From positions 1 through 37,129 of the forward strand of contig JAFDEK010000100.1 in assembly GCA_019310385.1 (NCBI GenBank): a stretch of 37,129 nucleotides of DNA, read 5' to 3'. The translations under genes were made by a program, and so were the position numbers. This DNA is from Deltaproteobacteria bacterium (GTDB lineage Bacteria > Myxococcota_A > UBA9160 > UBA4427). The notes below the pieces were generated by a model. That model did not search any database, was not told the origin of the DNA, and was given only the letters and a program-made list of their open reading frames with translations. Position 1 is the stretch's first letter. Each line of letters opens with the position of its first letter. Below, piece by piece: positions 1-7,923 of the stretch.

Positions 1-667
1 CCGCCGGGTCGAGGTGGAAGCTGGAATCGACGGGCACCTTGACGTATCCGTCCTCGCCCCATCCCATGATCTGCACCGCCCGCGCGACACAGTAGTGGGT
101 CTCCTCGGAGACCAGCACACACAGCTTCGTCTCCTCGGCATCGCCGCGCTTCCAGGCATCGAAGCCCGCCTTGGCCTGCCGGGCCGCCAGGAGCGCCGTC
201 ACGTTGCCCAGGGAGCCGCCCGAGGTGAAGACCCCGTCCGCGTCTTCGGAATAGCCCACCTCGTCGAGGAACCAGCGCAGGAGCTTCTGCTCCATGGCGA
301 CGGCGAAGGGTGCGCTCTCGTAGCAGGAGGGGTCGTTGTTCACGAGTCCTGTCACCAGCTCGGTGAGGCATGCGGTGGGGGTCGGGACTCCGTCCTGGTG
401 CCCCATGCAGCGGGGGTCGTGCAGGGCGAGGGAGCGGCCGAGCAGGTCATCGACCAGAGAGGCCAGATCCGCCTCCGGTTCTTCGGAAAAGCCCGGAGTC
501 GAGGCCACCTGGACCTCGGGTGGCACCCAGGGCAGTACCTGGCGGGTGCGCCGCTCGAGGGCCCGCGTCAGATAGTCGGCGAGCTGGTCGATCAGCGCGT
601 GTCCCTCGCTTCGGAATCGATCCGGGTCGAAGGCTGCCTCGAGGGCGGTCTTTCGGGGGGTCTTCAT
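1..667 (-). CDS. PLP-dependent group II amino-acid decarboxylase, N-terminal part (cut by window edge)
   Basis: The minus-strand frame opens at an ATG (complement of 665-667) and runs off the left edge, giving about 222 residues. Near the N-terminus it reads FRSEGHALIDQLADYL, typical of group II pyridoxal-phosphate decarboxylases (aromatic-amino-acid, diaminobutyrate and glutamate decarboxylase-like). TSGGSLGN (residues 148-155) matches the PLP-phosphate-binding segment. EETHYC places a His at 191, where the family has the His that stacks on the PLP ring. The catalytic Lys lies outside the window, so substrate and integrity cannot be judged. The reaction would be decarboxylation of an L-amino acid to an amine in the cytoplasm. 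The UspA gene lies 147 bp upstream on the same strand. The ribosome-binding site before the ATG is weak. The family call is firm; the substrate is unknown. Confidence 0.88.
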   Translation of the reverse strand, partial: MKTPRKTALEAAFDPDRFRSEGHALIDQLADYLTRALERRTRQVLPWVPPEVQVASTPGFSEEPEADLASLVDDLLGRSLALHDPRCMGHQDGVPTPTACLTELVTGLVNNDPSCYESAPFAVAMEQKLLRWFLDEVGYSEDADGVFTSGGSLGNVTALLAARQAKAGFDAWKRGDAEETKLCVLVSEETHYCVARAVQIMGWGEDGYVKVPVDSSFHLDPA

Positions 668-814
668 CGTCCGCCCATTCTGGAGGTCTTCGTGTGCGGG
701 ACAGCCTGTAGCGAGCGCGGCTCCCCAGTATTCGGCCATACGGCCACGGGGCTTCAGTGCGAGGTCGTGAGGCGCTCCGCCGGGCTGCCCCGGCGGAGAC
801 GCAGCCGCCTCGGC

Positions 815-1261
815 TCAGCTCTCCAGGCGCTTCACCGTCAGTACGGAGCAGGGGGCGTGACGGACCGTGCGCTCGGCGACGCTTCCGAGCAGGACGTGCT
901 TGAGGCCCGTGATTCCGCGGGTCCCCATCACGATCAGGTCTACACCGAGACTCCTCGCGAGCTCGGAGATGCCGGGGTCGGCGGCCTCGGCGAGCAGATG
1001 GGCCTCGCCTGCGAGGCCCGCGGCCTTGACCCGCTCCATGGATTCGTCGAGATGCCGGCGGGCCGCCTCTCGCGCCTGCTGGGCGAAGTCGTCGGGGATC
1101 GGGACCTCGTAGGGGGTCACGATGGGCGCGACGAACTGCACCGCGTGGCACAGGTGAAGCTCGGCATCGGTCGCCTTGGCGAGGGCCATGGCGCGCTCGA
1201 GAGCGTGGTGGGCGTTCTCGGAGAAGTCCGTGGGGACGAGGATCTTTCTGAACAGGCTCAA
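815..1261 (-). CDS. Universal stress protein, UspA family
   Basis: This 148-residue protein is one UspA domain, the usual length for a single-domain member. It opens with MSLFRKILVPTDFSENAHHA, the standard beta1/Asp start. Near the C-terminus GTRG, nine residues, then GS forms the G-x2-G-x9-G(S/T) motif of ATP-binding UspA proteins, so nucleotide binding is expected. The start appears to be TTG (complement of 1259-1261). It is preceded on the minus strand by a strong GGAGG-type ribosome-binding site, which supports this choice. UspA proteins are cytoplasmic and bind ATP or AMP under stress; the specific partner here is unknown. It may be cotranscribed with the decarboxylase downstream. It diverges from the plus-strand protease operon across about 300 bp. 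Confidence 0.93.
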   Translation of the reverse strand: MSLFRKILVPTDFSENAHHALERAMALAKATDAELHLCHAVQFVAPIVTPYEVPIPDDFAQQAREAARRHLDESMERVKAAGLAGEAHLLAEAADPGISELARSLGVDLIVMGTRGITGLKHVLLGSVAERTVRHAPCSVLTVKRLES

Positions 1262-1403
1262 ATCGGCTCCCTCCGCTGAGGCTCTCGGCGCTCGATGGCC
1301 GGCCCTCGACGCTCACATCATACCGTTCCCAGCGGGAATCGCGGCCCTCGCCCAATGAGAGGCCTCGAGGCGTCGATTAGAGGCAACTCCCAAGGGCCGC
1401 GCG

Positions 1404-1421
1404 AACAAAAAACGCTTTGTT
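1404..1421. promoter_or_regulatory. Candidate operator dyad AACAAA-N6-TTTGTT
   Basis: A perfect 6-bp inverted repeat with a 6-bp spacer sits in an AT-richer patch of the gap between the divergent uspA-like gene and the protease operon. The position suits a regulator acting on either direction. No convincing -35/-10 pair was found around it, so function is inferred from symmetry and location only. Confidence 0.25.
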
Positions 1422-1563
1422 GGCGACATAGCGTGTGGGAAAATGCAGGATATCGTGATGGGTGAAATTCCCCTCTCTCGAGAGCCTGTCGAGTCGGATC
1501 TTCGCTGTCGTGCGGGGTAGACGCGCAATGCGGGGCGGGCGGGAAGCGGTGGCTGGCCAGAGG

Positions 1564-2262
1564 ATGCTGCGGTTGCGGACGAGCGTTCAGAAGCGGACAG
1601 ATTCGAAGCGGTGGGCGAAGGGGCGGCTGGCTGGGCTGGCCGCCGGTCTCGCGTGGGCGCTCCTTGCGCCGGTTGCCGGAGCCCAATCGGGCGGCGGTGC
1701 GGGGCCGCCTGGGGCGAGCTTCGCCTGGAACGAGGATCCGCAGCGGCTGGTGCTTCGATATGTCGAACGACCCGGCGAGCTGGGCGGCCCCGAGGCCGAG
1801 CAGTCCCTCAGCGTCTACGGTGACGGTCGCGTGGTCGCGCAGCGCCCCCGCTTCGCGAGGCGAGCCGGGAGCTGGACCACGACCCTCGGCTCGAGCGAGC
1901 TGGAGGGGCTACTGCGTTCGCTGCTCGAGCGGGGAATCGTCGAGTTCGACGAGGAGCGTGTGCGCCGCGACCGGCGGGATCTGAGGGAGCAGCGCCGCCT
2001 CCAGCGCGGCGAGCTCCATCACGTCTCCGACCCGGAGACCGTCACCGTCGAGCTCCACCTCGACCGCTATCGCGGGGCCGGGCCCGGCGCCCGGGAGCAG
2101 CGCGACCTGGTGAAGCGTATCCGCTGGCGGGGGCTGCGCTCGGATCTTCGGCGCCACCCGGAGCTGGAGGATCTGCAACGCCTCGGCGAAGTGCACGGCG
2201 ATCTGCGCGCGCTCATGGAGCGTCCGGACCTGCGTCCCCTCGATCCTCCGGGTGGCTCATGA
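1564..2262 (+). CDS. Exported protein of unknown function, first gene of the protease/two-component operon
   Basis: I do not recognise a family. From the ATG at 1564 the 232-residue product has a basic N-terminus, a hydrophobic stretch LAGLAAGLAWALLAPVAGA and a likely signal peptidase site after AGA (about residue 40), so it should be exported. The mature part is rich in Arg, Glu and Asp. A segment at about residues 50-110 reads like a small beta domain (SLSVYGDGRVVAQRP), and the C-terminal half is strongly charged and probably helical. Longer starts exist (GTG 1462, ATG 1528) but would put 33-55 residues before the hydrophobic core, so 1564 is preferred although its ribosome-binding site is poor. 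Its TGA overlaps the ATG of the metalloprotease (ATGA at 2259-2262), implying translational coupling and possibly a shared job, such as a propeptide, inhibitor or partner. That role is inference. Confidence 0.7.
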   Translation: MLRLRTSVQKRTDSKRWAKGRLAGLAAGLAWALLAPVAGAQSGGGAGPPGASFAWNEDPQRLVLRYVERPGELGGPEAEQSLSVYGDGRVVAQRPRFARRAGSWTTTLGSSELEGLLRSLLERGIVEFDEERVRRDRRDLREQRRLQRGELHHVSDPETVTVELHLDRYRGAGPGAREQRDLVKRIRWRGLRSDLRRHPELEDLQRLGEVHGDLRALMERPDLRPLDPPGGS

Positions 2263-4049
2263 GCGCGGGAAGTCGCGGACTGCCGCGCTGGGTTCCGTGG
2301 GCGATGGTCGTGCTCGTGCTGCTGGCGCTCGGGAGCGATCGGGCCCGGGCCGGAGCCTACGTCTTCGCGGGCGAGGGCAACGGCGTGGACCGGATCACCC
2401 ACCCGCAGGGCTACAACGGAAACGGCGGGGTCGTTACCGTCGATGTGTGCATCGCTCGCCGCTCCCCGAACGCCGCCCTCATGGAGATTCCGGTCCAGAA
2501 TGTCATCAACACCTTTCAAAGCCTGATTCCCACCACCCAGAACGTGAAGCTCGGCGGCAGCAACGACCTGCTCCCCGGCGAAGTGGATTTCGAGTCCGTG
2601 GCGCTGCACGAGCTTGGGCATTGTCTGGGCATGGCCCACGTGAACCTGGCCTCGGAATCGGGGTTCGCGAATCCCCAGGCCGACGGTACGAAGACCACCG
2701 ACGGATCCAACGATGCCTTCAATGTCAGCGCGGGTCCCGACGGCCTCATGGGCTCGGCCGACGACCTGCGCGGCGACGACGTCAATCTCCACTGGTTCCG
2801 CAAGGCGGACAACAATCCCTTCGGCGTCGCGGCCATCGTCGATTCGACGACCTACAGCCGGGATCTCTCGGATCTTCCGGCGGGAGACGGCTTCGCGGTG
2901 AACGGCGACCGCAACGTCGCGAGCGCCCTCGGCCTGCCCGGCACCGAGGCCGTCATGCAGCAGCTGACCTTCTACGACGAGGCCCAGCGAACCATCACCG
3001 GCGACGAAGTGGCGACCCTGCGCCTCGCCATGGCGGGCCTGGACGAGATCGAGGGGACCGCCGACGACTACACGCTCGATCTTCGCTACCTGGGCCTGCG
3101 CAACTCCTGCGACGTGAAGATCGAGTTCGACGACAGCCAGACCAGCTTTGCCCAGTGCGAGACCGGCGGCGCCTTCCTGGGCGACCACACGGTGATCACA
3201 TCCGCGAAGATCCACTTCAACACCGGCTACGCCTGGCATTTCACCCCCTCCATCACGCCGATCTGCGGGGACGGGGTCCTCGAGGGCGCGGAGGAGTGTG
3301 ACGACGCTGCCGCCTGGGCGGGCGACGGCTGCAGCTCAGGGTGCGAGGAGGAGGCGGGTTGGATCTGCTCGGGGCAGCCCTCGACCTGTGTGGAAGTGTG
3401 CGGAGACGGCGTGCCGACACCGAGCGAGAGCTGCGACGATGGCAACAACGTTTCGGGCGACTGCTGCTCCGCGCTGTGCCAGTTCGAGGCGGCGGGGAGC
3501 TCCTGCGACGATGGGGACCCCTGTGCGGTGAACGACGCCTGCGATGGCGCGGCGGCCTGTGAGTCGGGCGATGCGGTCGACTGCGACGACGGCGCCTTCT
3601 GTAACGGCGCGGAGCTGTGTACGCCCGGTGTCGGGTGCGAGCCAGGTGTGCCGCCCCTCCTAGACGACGCCATTGCGTGTACCGCGGACGCCTGCGACGA
3701 AGTCTCGCAGAGCGTGACCCACATCCCCGACGATCTGATCTGCGAGGACGCGAACGCCTGCACCGCCGATTCCTGCGACGTGCTCACGGGCTGCGCCCAT
3801 GGAGTGGTGGTGTGTGACGATGGGGATCCCTGCACGATCGACGCCTGCGATTCCGAAGTCGGCTGCATGCACGCGATTTCGGCCGCCTGTTCCGGCGTGC
3901 CCGGCTTCTCGAGGGGGGGGCACGCTCTGCTCGCAGCTTTGATTCTGGCCATGGGAGGCCTGGCTCTCGCCCCAATGACGCTGCGGAGGAGCAGAGGTAT
4001 CATCGAGGGTCCTTCTCCCATTCCGTCCCAGAAGGAGTCCCGGCCGTGA
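2259..4049 (+). CDS. Exported zinc metalloprotease-like protein with Cys-rich repeats and C-terminal membrane anchor
   Basis: The protein has 596 residues. A signal peptide (VPWAMVVLVLLALGSDRARA) is followed by a matrixin-like catalytic region with HELGHCLGMAH at 117-127. This is the full HExxHxxGxxH zinc signature of metzincins (H117, E118, H121, H127). Residues about 335-545 carry repeated CGDGxxxxxExCDDG and CDDGxxC/CTADxCD units, known from myxobacterial exported proteins. A hydrophobic segment at about 555-575 followed by LRRSR resembles the tripartite C-terminal sorting/anchor tails of MYXO-CTERM type, although no canonical motif is visible. Expected role: zinc-dependent proteolysis outside the cytoplasm, anchored at the envelope. 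It is coupled upstream by ATGA and downstream by GTGA to a response regulator. A G8 run lies just before the anchor. Protease activity is predicted from the motif; the substrate is unknown. Confidence 0.88.
   Translation: MSAGSRGLPRWVPWAMVVLVLLALGSDRARAGAYVFAGEGNGVDRITHPQGYNGNGGVVTVDVCIARRSPNAALMEIPVQNVINTFQSLIPTTQNVKLGGSNDLLPGEVDFESVALHELGHCLGMAHVNLASESGFANPQADGTKTTDGSNDAFNVSAGPDGLMGSADDLRGDDVNLHWFRKADNNPFGVAAIVDSTTYSRDLSDLPAGDGFAVNGDRNVASALGLPGTEAVMQQLTFYDEAQRTITGDEVATLRLAMAGLDEIEGTADDYTLDLRYLGLRNSCDVKIEFDDSQTSFAQCETGGAFLGDHTVITSAKIHFNTGYAWHFTPSITPICGDGVLEGAEECDDAAAWAGDGCSSGCEEEAGWICSGQPSTCVEVCGDGVPTPSESCDDGNNVSGDCCSALCQFEAAGSSCDDGDPCAVNDACDGAAACESGDAVDCDDGAFCNGAELCTPGVGCEPGVPPLLDDAIACTADACDEVSQSVTHIPDDLICEDANACTADSCDVLTGCAHGVVVCDDGDPCTIDACDSEVGCMHAISAACSGVPGFSRGGHALLAALILAMGGLALAPMTLRRSRGIIEGPSPIPSQKESRP
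3913..3920 (+). repeat. G8 homopolymer before the membrane anchor of the metalloprotease
   Basis: Eight consecutive G occur in the codons for Arg-Gly-Gly at about residue 552-554, immediately before the C-terminal hydrophobic segment. Reading the flanks shows that loss of one G gives a stop after about seven codons, before the anchor. Gain of one G leaves the frame open through 4046, where it enters the frame of the response regulator. The run may be a slippage site or simply a place where sequencing errors are likely. Confidence 0.6.
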
Positions 4050-4492
4050 AGGAACAGGTCATCTTGCTCGTCGAGGACGACCCCGATGACGAGGATCTCA
4101 CCATCCGGGCGCTCGGGAAGAACAAGATCGGCGACCGCGTCGACGTCGTGCGCGACGGCTTGGAGGCCCTCGACTACCTGTTCCAGTCCGGCCCCTACGC
4201 CGAATCGGGTCAGGAGCTGCCTCAGCTCATTCTCCTCGACCTGAAGCTCCCCAAGGTCGACGGACTCGAGGTTCTGCGCAGGTTGCGCGAGCATCCGCGT
4301 ACCCGCCTCGCGCCGGTGGTCGTATTGACCTCGTCGAACGAGGAGCGCGACGTGGTGCAGAGCTACCTGCTGGGCGCGAACAGCTACATCCGCAAGCCCG
4401 TCGATTTCACGCAGTTCAGCGAAGCGGTGCGGCAGCTGGGAACCTACTGGTTGGTCGTCAATCAGGGGCCGCCCTGCGCCGGAGAGTTCTAG
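4046..4492 (+). CDS. Stand-alone response regulator, Rcp1-like receiver
   Basis: This single receiver domain has 148 residues and no output domain. The acidic pocket is E10-D11-D12, the phosphoacceptor is D65 in LILLDLKLPKVDG, T95-S96 form the switch Thr/Ser region and K117 is the conserved Lys. The extended DGLEALDYLFQSGPYA segment is typical of Rcp1-type regulators that work with hybrid or phytochrome-like kinases. The start is GTG at 4046, supported by an AGAAGGAG ribosome-binding site 9 bp upstream; it overlaps the protease stop (GTGA). The stop at 4490-4492 abuts the ATG of the hybrid kinase. It probably exchanges phosphate with that kinase in the cytoplasm. With no DNA-binding output, it likely acts by protein contact or as a phosphate sink. 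Confidence 0.95.
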   Translation: MKEQVILLVEDDPDDEDLTIRALGKNKIGDRVDVVRDGLEALDYLFQSGPYAESGQELPQLILLDLKLPKVDGLEVLRRLREHPRTRLAPVVVLTSSNEERDVVQSYLLGANSYIRKPVDFTQFSEAVRQLGTYWLVVNQGPPCAGEF

Positions 4493-6955
4493 ATGTATTC
4501 CTCTCTGCGGCTGCTGCTCGTCGAGGACAGCGACGACGACGCCTGGCTCGTTACCCGCGAGCTCAGCCGCGGGGGTTACGAGGTCGAAGTCGTTCGCGTC
4601 GAGACCGAGGCCGAGCTGCGGGAGGCCCTCACCACCGAGGACGTCGATATCGTCCTTTCGGATTACCAGCTTCCTTCGCTCAACGGCATGGAGGCCTTGA
4701 AGCTGGTCCGGGAGCTCGCTTCGGATCTCCCCTTCATCCTCGTCAGCGGGGCGGTGGGTGAGGAGACCGCCGTCGCGCTGATGCGGGCGGGCGCCAACGA
4801 CTTCATTTCGAAAGCGCAGCTCGCGCGCCTGCGGCCCGCCGTCGATCGCGAGCTCGAGGAGGCCGCCGACCGACGGGCACGGCGCCGTGCCGAGGCGGCG
4901 TTGCGAACCCGCGTGCGCCAACAGGAGTCGATCACGGAGCTCGGGCGCATTGCGCTGCAGGGCGGTGATCTCGAACGACTCATGTCCCACGTGGTGGAGA
5001 GCCTCGCCGCGACCCTCGAGGTTCCCCTCGCCAGGATCGCCGAGCTGCAGCCCGACGGGCGACTGCGCAATGCGGCGGGAGTCGGCTGGCAGTCGGATGC
5101 CCTCGACCGGGAGCCGGAGGAGCTCGAGCTCTCCTCCATCGACTCCTACACCCTCGGAGACGACAATCTCGGGCACGATGATCCCGTGCTCGTCGAAGAC
5201 TTCGCCGAGGAGACGAGCTGCCGTGCGACCCGAATGCTCGAGGCCCATTGCGTGGAGAGCGGCGTCCAGGTCTGCGTCGACGGCTACGAGGGGCGCTTCG
5301 GTCTGCTCGGGGCCTTCGCGCGGGCACCGCGATCCTTCAGCCAGGACGACGTTCACTACATCGAGTCCGTCGCACATCTGCTCAGCATGGCGATCCGGCG
5401 GGACCGATCCGAGCGCATGCTGCGCGACAACGAGGCGCAGCTGCGCTCTCTGCTGGCCGCCATCCCGGATTTCCTCTTCGTCGTCGGGCCAGGGGGAGAC
5501 CTGCGGGAGATCATCGTCTCCGAGTCCGCGCACTTCCTGCGCTCTCCCGAGAGCCTCATCGGTCGTTCCCTGCAGGAGCTGCTGCCGGAGCCGAGTGCCG
5601 AGCGAATCGGGCAGGCGCTGGCCAAGGTGCTCGCGGGCGGCGCTCCCCAGAGCGCGGAGTACTGGGTCGGGGAGGGTGTCCAGCGCCGCTGGCTCTCGGC
5701 GCGGATCGTGAGCCTGGACACGCCCGAGGATCCCAAGGCCCTCATCGTGGCAAGAGATGTCACCGAGAAACGCAGGGCCGAGGACGAGCGCGAGCAGCTC
5801 GAGCGACAGCTGCTCCAGGTGCAGAAGATGGAGGCGCTGGGCACCCTCGCCGGAGGCATCGCCCACGACTTCAACAACATCCTGATGGCGCTGCGGGGCT
5901 ACGCCGAGCTCACGCGGGATAGTCTCGCCGACGCAAGCGAAGAGCGGGACAACATCGATGAGATCGTGGTGGCCGCCGACCGGGCCCAGGATCTGGTTGC
6001 GCAGATCCTGGCCTTCAGCCGCCAGGCCCAGCCCCAGCGTCGAGCGGTCGACGTCCGGGAGGTCGTGGGCGAGGTGCTCGGGCTCCTGCGTGCGACCCTA
6101 CCCTCGACCATCGAGATCCGGCAAGTGCTCGAAGAGAACCCGCCCTCCATCGATGCCGATCCGGCGCAGATCCACCAGGTGCTGATGAACCTGGCGACCA
6201 ATGCCTATCACGCCATGCGGGAGAAGGGCGGCATCCTCGAGGTCCGGCTCGAGAGCGTGGAGGCCAGGCAGGACTCCCGCGACTTCCCGCCCGAGCTGTC
6301 GCCGGGAAGCTATCTGAAGCTGACGATTCGGGACACGGGCCACGGCATGGAGGGCGAGGTTCTCGAGCGCATCTACGACCCCTTCTTTACGACCAAGGAG
6401 GTGGGCGAAGGCACGGGCCTGGGCCTGTCCGTGGTCCACGGGATCTTGAAGAATCACGGAGGTGCCGTCCGGACCGAGAGCGAGATCGGACGGGGAACGA
6501 CCTTCGATCTCTACTTCCCGACCTCTGGCGCCCAGGCCGTGGTCGCCGCGGAGCGGAGCGAGCAGACCGGCATTGCGGGCGAGGCGCGAGTGCTCTTCGT
6601 CGATGACGAGCCCGCCATTGCGCGCCTCGGCGGCCGGCTGCTCGCCCGCCTCGGTCATCAGTGCACGACCTTCACCAGGGCCGAGGACGCGCTGGAGTGG
6701 TTTCGCGACCACGTTGGCGAGGTCGACATCGTGATCACCGACTTCACCATGCCGGATCGCACAGGGCTTTCCCTGGCTCGAGAAGTGCTCGCCCTGTGCC
6801 CGGAGCTGCCGGTCCTCATTACTACGGGTTACAGCGACCAGCTGACACCCGACCGGGTCCGTCAGGAGGGAATTCGCGCCGTGGTGATGAAGCCCTTCAG
6901 CAGTCGGGATCTGGCGCTCGCGGTGGCAGAGGCCCTGGGATCACGCGAGCAGTGA
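4493..6955 (+). CDS. Hybrid sensor histidine kinase (REC-GAF-PAS-HisKA-HATPase-REC)
   Basis: The protein has 820 residues and no membrane segments, so it is cytoplasmic. Domains in order: receiver 1 (about 5-122; D12, phosphoacceptor D57, K107), a GAF-like domain (about 150-300), a PAS domain (about 315-425), a short coiled coil, HisKA with H458 in GGIAHDFNN, and HATPase_c (N-box N566/N570, G1 DTGHG 614-618, F-box YDPFF 628-632, G2 GTGLGL 640-645). Receiver 2 follows (about 698-815; D704-D705, phosphoacceptor D750, K800). All catalytic residues are present. The N-terminal receiver suggests it receives phosphate or signal from another kinase, possibly through the receiver encoded just upstream. 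Its ATG directly follows the stop of that gene, and its own TGA overlaps the GTG of the DUF3179 gene. The ligand of the GAF/PAS part is unknown. Confidence 0.96.
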   Translation: MYSSLRLLLVEDSDDDAWLVTRELSRGGYEVEVVRVETEAELREALTTEDVDIVLSDYQLPSLNGMEALKLVRELASDLPFILVSGAVGEETAVALMRAGANDFISKAQLARLRPAVDRELEEAADRRARRRAEAALRTRVRQQESITELGRIALQGGDLERLMSHVVESLAATLEVPLARIAELQPDGRLRNAAGVGWQSDALDREPEELELSSIDSYTLGDDNLGHDDPVLVEDFAEETSCRATRMLEAHCVESGVQVCVDGYEGRFGLLGAFARAPRSFSQDDVHYIESVAHLLSMAIRRDRSERMLRDNEAQLRSLLAAIPDFLFVVGPGGDLREIIVSESAHFLRSPESLIGRSLQELLPEPSAERIGQALAKVLAGGAPQSAEYWVGEGVQRRWLSARIVSLDTPEDPKALIVARDVTEKRRAEDEREQLERQLLQVQKMEALGTLAGGIAHDFNNILMALRGYAELTRDSLADASEERDNIDEIVVAADRAQDLVAQILAFSRQAQPQRRAVDVREVVGEVLGLLRATLPSTIEIRQVLEENPPSIDADPAQIHQVLMNLATNAYHAMREKGGILEVRLESVEARQDSRDFPPELSPGSYLKLTIRDTGHGMEGEVLERIYDPFFTTKEVGEGTGLGLSVVHGILKNHGGAVRTESEIGRGTTFDLYFPTSGAQAVVAAERSEQTGIAGEARVLFVDDEPAIARLGGRLLARLGHQCTTFTRAEDALEWFRDHVGEVDIVITDFTMPDRTGLSLAREVLALCPELPVLITTGYSDQLTPDRVRQEGIRAVVMKPFSSRDLALAVAEALGSREQ

Positions 6956-7923
6956 GCTTCGCGATCTCTCTTGCGCTTGCGACCCTGGGGCTCGTCCTGG
7001 CCGCGGCGCCTGCCCGAGCGGAGGCACCGCCGATTCGCAACGGCTTCACCCTCGAGCCGAGCAGCATTGCGATCGATGAGATCCTCGCCGGCGGGCCGCC
7101 GCGGGACGGCATACCCGCCCTCGACGAGCCGGCGCACGTGACCGCCGAGGCGGCACCCTGGCGCGACGACGAGTACGTCGTGGGGGTGACGGCCGGCGAC
7201 CGCAGCCGCGCCTATCCCCTTGCAATCCTCGTGTGGCACGAGCTGGTCAACGATCGCCTGGGCGAGCTGCCCCTTCTCGTCTCCTATTGTCCGCTCTGCG
7301 GTAGCGCGATCGTCTTCGACCGGCGCGTTGCCGGTCAGACTCGACGCTTCGGTGTGTCGGGTCTTCTCTATCGCTCCGATCTGCTCATGTTCGATCGCGA
7401 GACCGAGAGCTTGTGGTCGCAGATCGGCGCCAGGGCGGTGACCGGGCCCGCGCTCGCAACGCGTCTCACGCTGCTGCGATCGAGCATGATGCGGTGGGGA
7501 CGCTGGAGGCGTCTGCATCCCGAGACGACCGTGCTCGCGCCCCGCACCGGCCACTCGCGTCCCTACGGCCGCTCGCCCTACGGTGGTTACGAGGAGTCGA
7601 CCGAGCTCCTCTTCCCGGCGCCGCTGGACCGTCGCTACCATCCGAAGACGCGCACCCTGGGTCTGCGCGCTCCCGATGGCACGACGCGGGCCTATCCGAG
7701 CGTGGAGCTCCTGCGCGCCGGAGGAAGCGCCGACGAGCGCTTCGCAGGAAGAGACGTGTCGGTGCGCTTCGACTCGGAAGCGGGGGAGTTCGAGACTCGC
7801 GCGCCCGGCGAGCTCGAGGTAATCGAGTCGTACTGGTTCGCCTGGGCGGCCTTCCACCCCGAGACCTCGGTCTTCGTCGCGCCGCCTCGGGGTGGCTCGG
7901 GTGGCGGGGAAGAGGCGCCGTGA
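6952..7923 (+). CDS. Exported DUF3179 protein
   Basis: The 323-residue product starts at GTG 6952, overlapping the kinase stop as GTGA. The frame stays open upstream inside the kinase gene, but this start places a clean signal peptide at the N-terminus (SFAISLALATLGLVLAAAPARA). The mature protein carries DUF3179 hallmarks: AYPLAILVWHELVND, VSYCPLCGSAIVFDR with the Cys pair C113/C116, and SGLLYRSDLLMFDRETESLWSQ. The function of DUF3179 is not established; the Cys pair and the nearby Ser/Asp residues suggest a redox or metal site, which is inference. It is expected in the periplasm or at the cell surface. Its stop overlaps the next start (GTGA at 7920-7923), so it is translationally coupled on both sides. 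Confidence 0.9.
   Translation: MSFAISLALATLGLVLAAAPARAEAPPIRNGFTLEPSSIAIDEILAGGPPRDGIPALDEPAHVTAEAAPWRDDEYVVGVTAGDRSRAYPLAILVWHELVNDRLGELPLLVSYCPLCGSAIVFDRRVAGQTRRFGVSGLLYRSDLLMFDRETESLWSQIGARAVTGPALATRLTLLRSSMMRWGRWRRLHPETTVLAPRTGHSRPYGRSPYGGYEESTELLFPAPLDRRYHPKTRTLGLRAPDGTTRAYPSVELLRAGGSADERFAGRDVSVRFDSEAGEFETRAPGELEVIESYWFAWAAFHPETSVFVAPPRGGSGGGEEAP

Noticed and set aside
1462-1563. Longer N-terminus for the first plus-strand exported protein
   Set aside because: It would put 34 extra, Arg-rich residues before the signal peptide; the 1564 start gives a normal export signal.
3227-5866. Very long minus-strand open frame (879 codons) opposite the protease, regulator and kinase genes
   Set aside because: It mirrors well-supported plus-strand genes in high-GC DNA, has no recognisable domain, and its composition (Ala/Gly/Leu/Arg/Glu-rich) is that of an antisense shadow.
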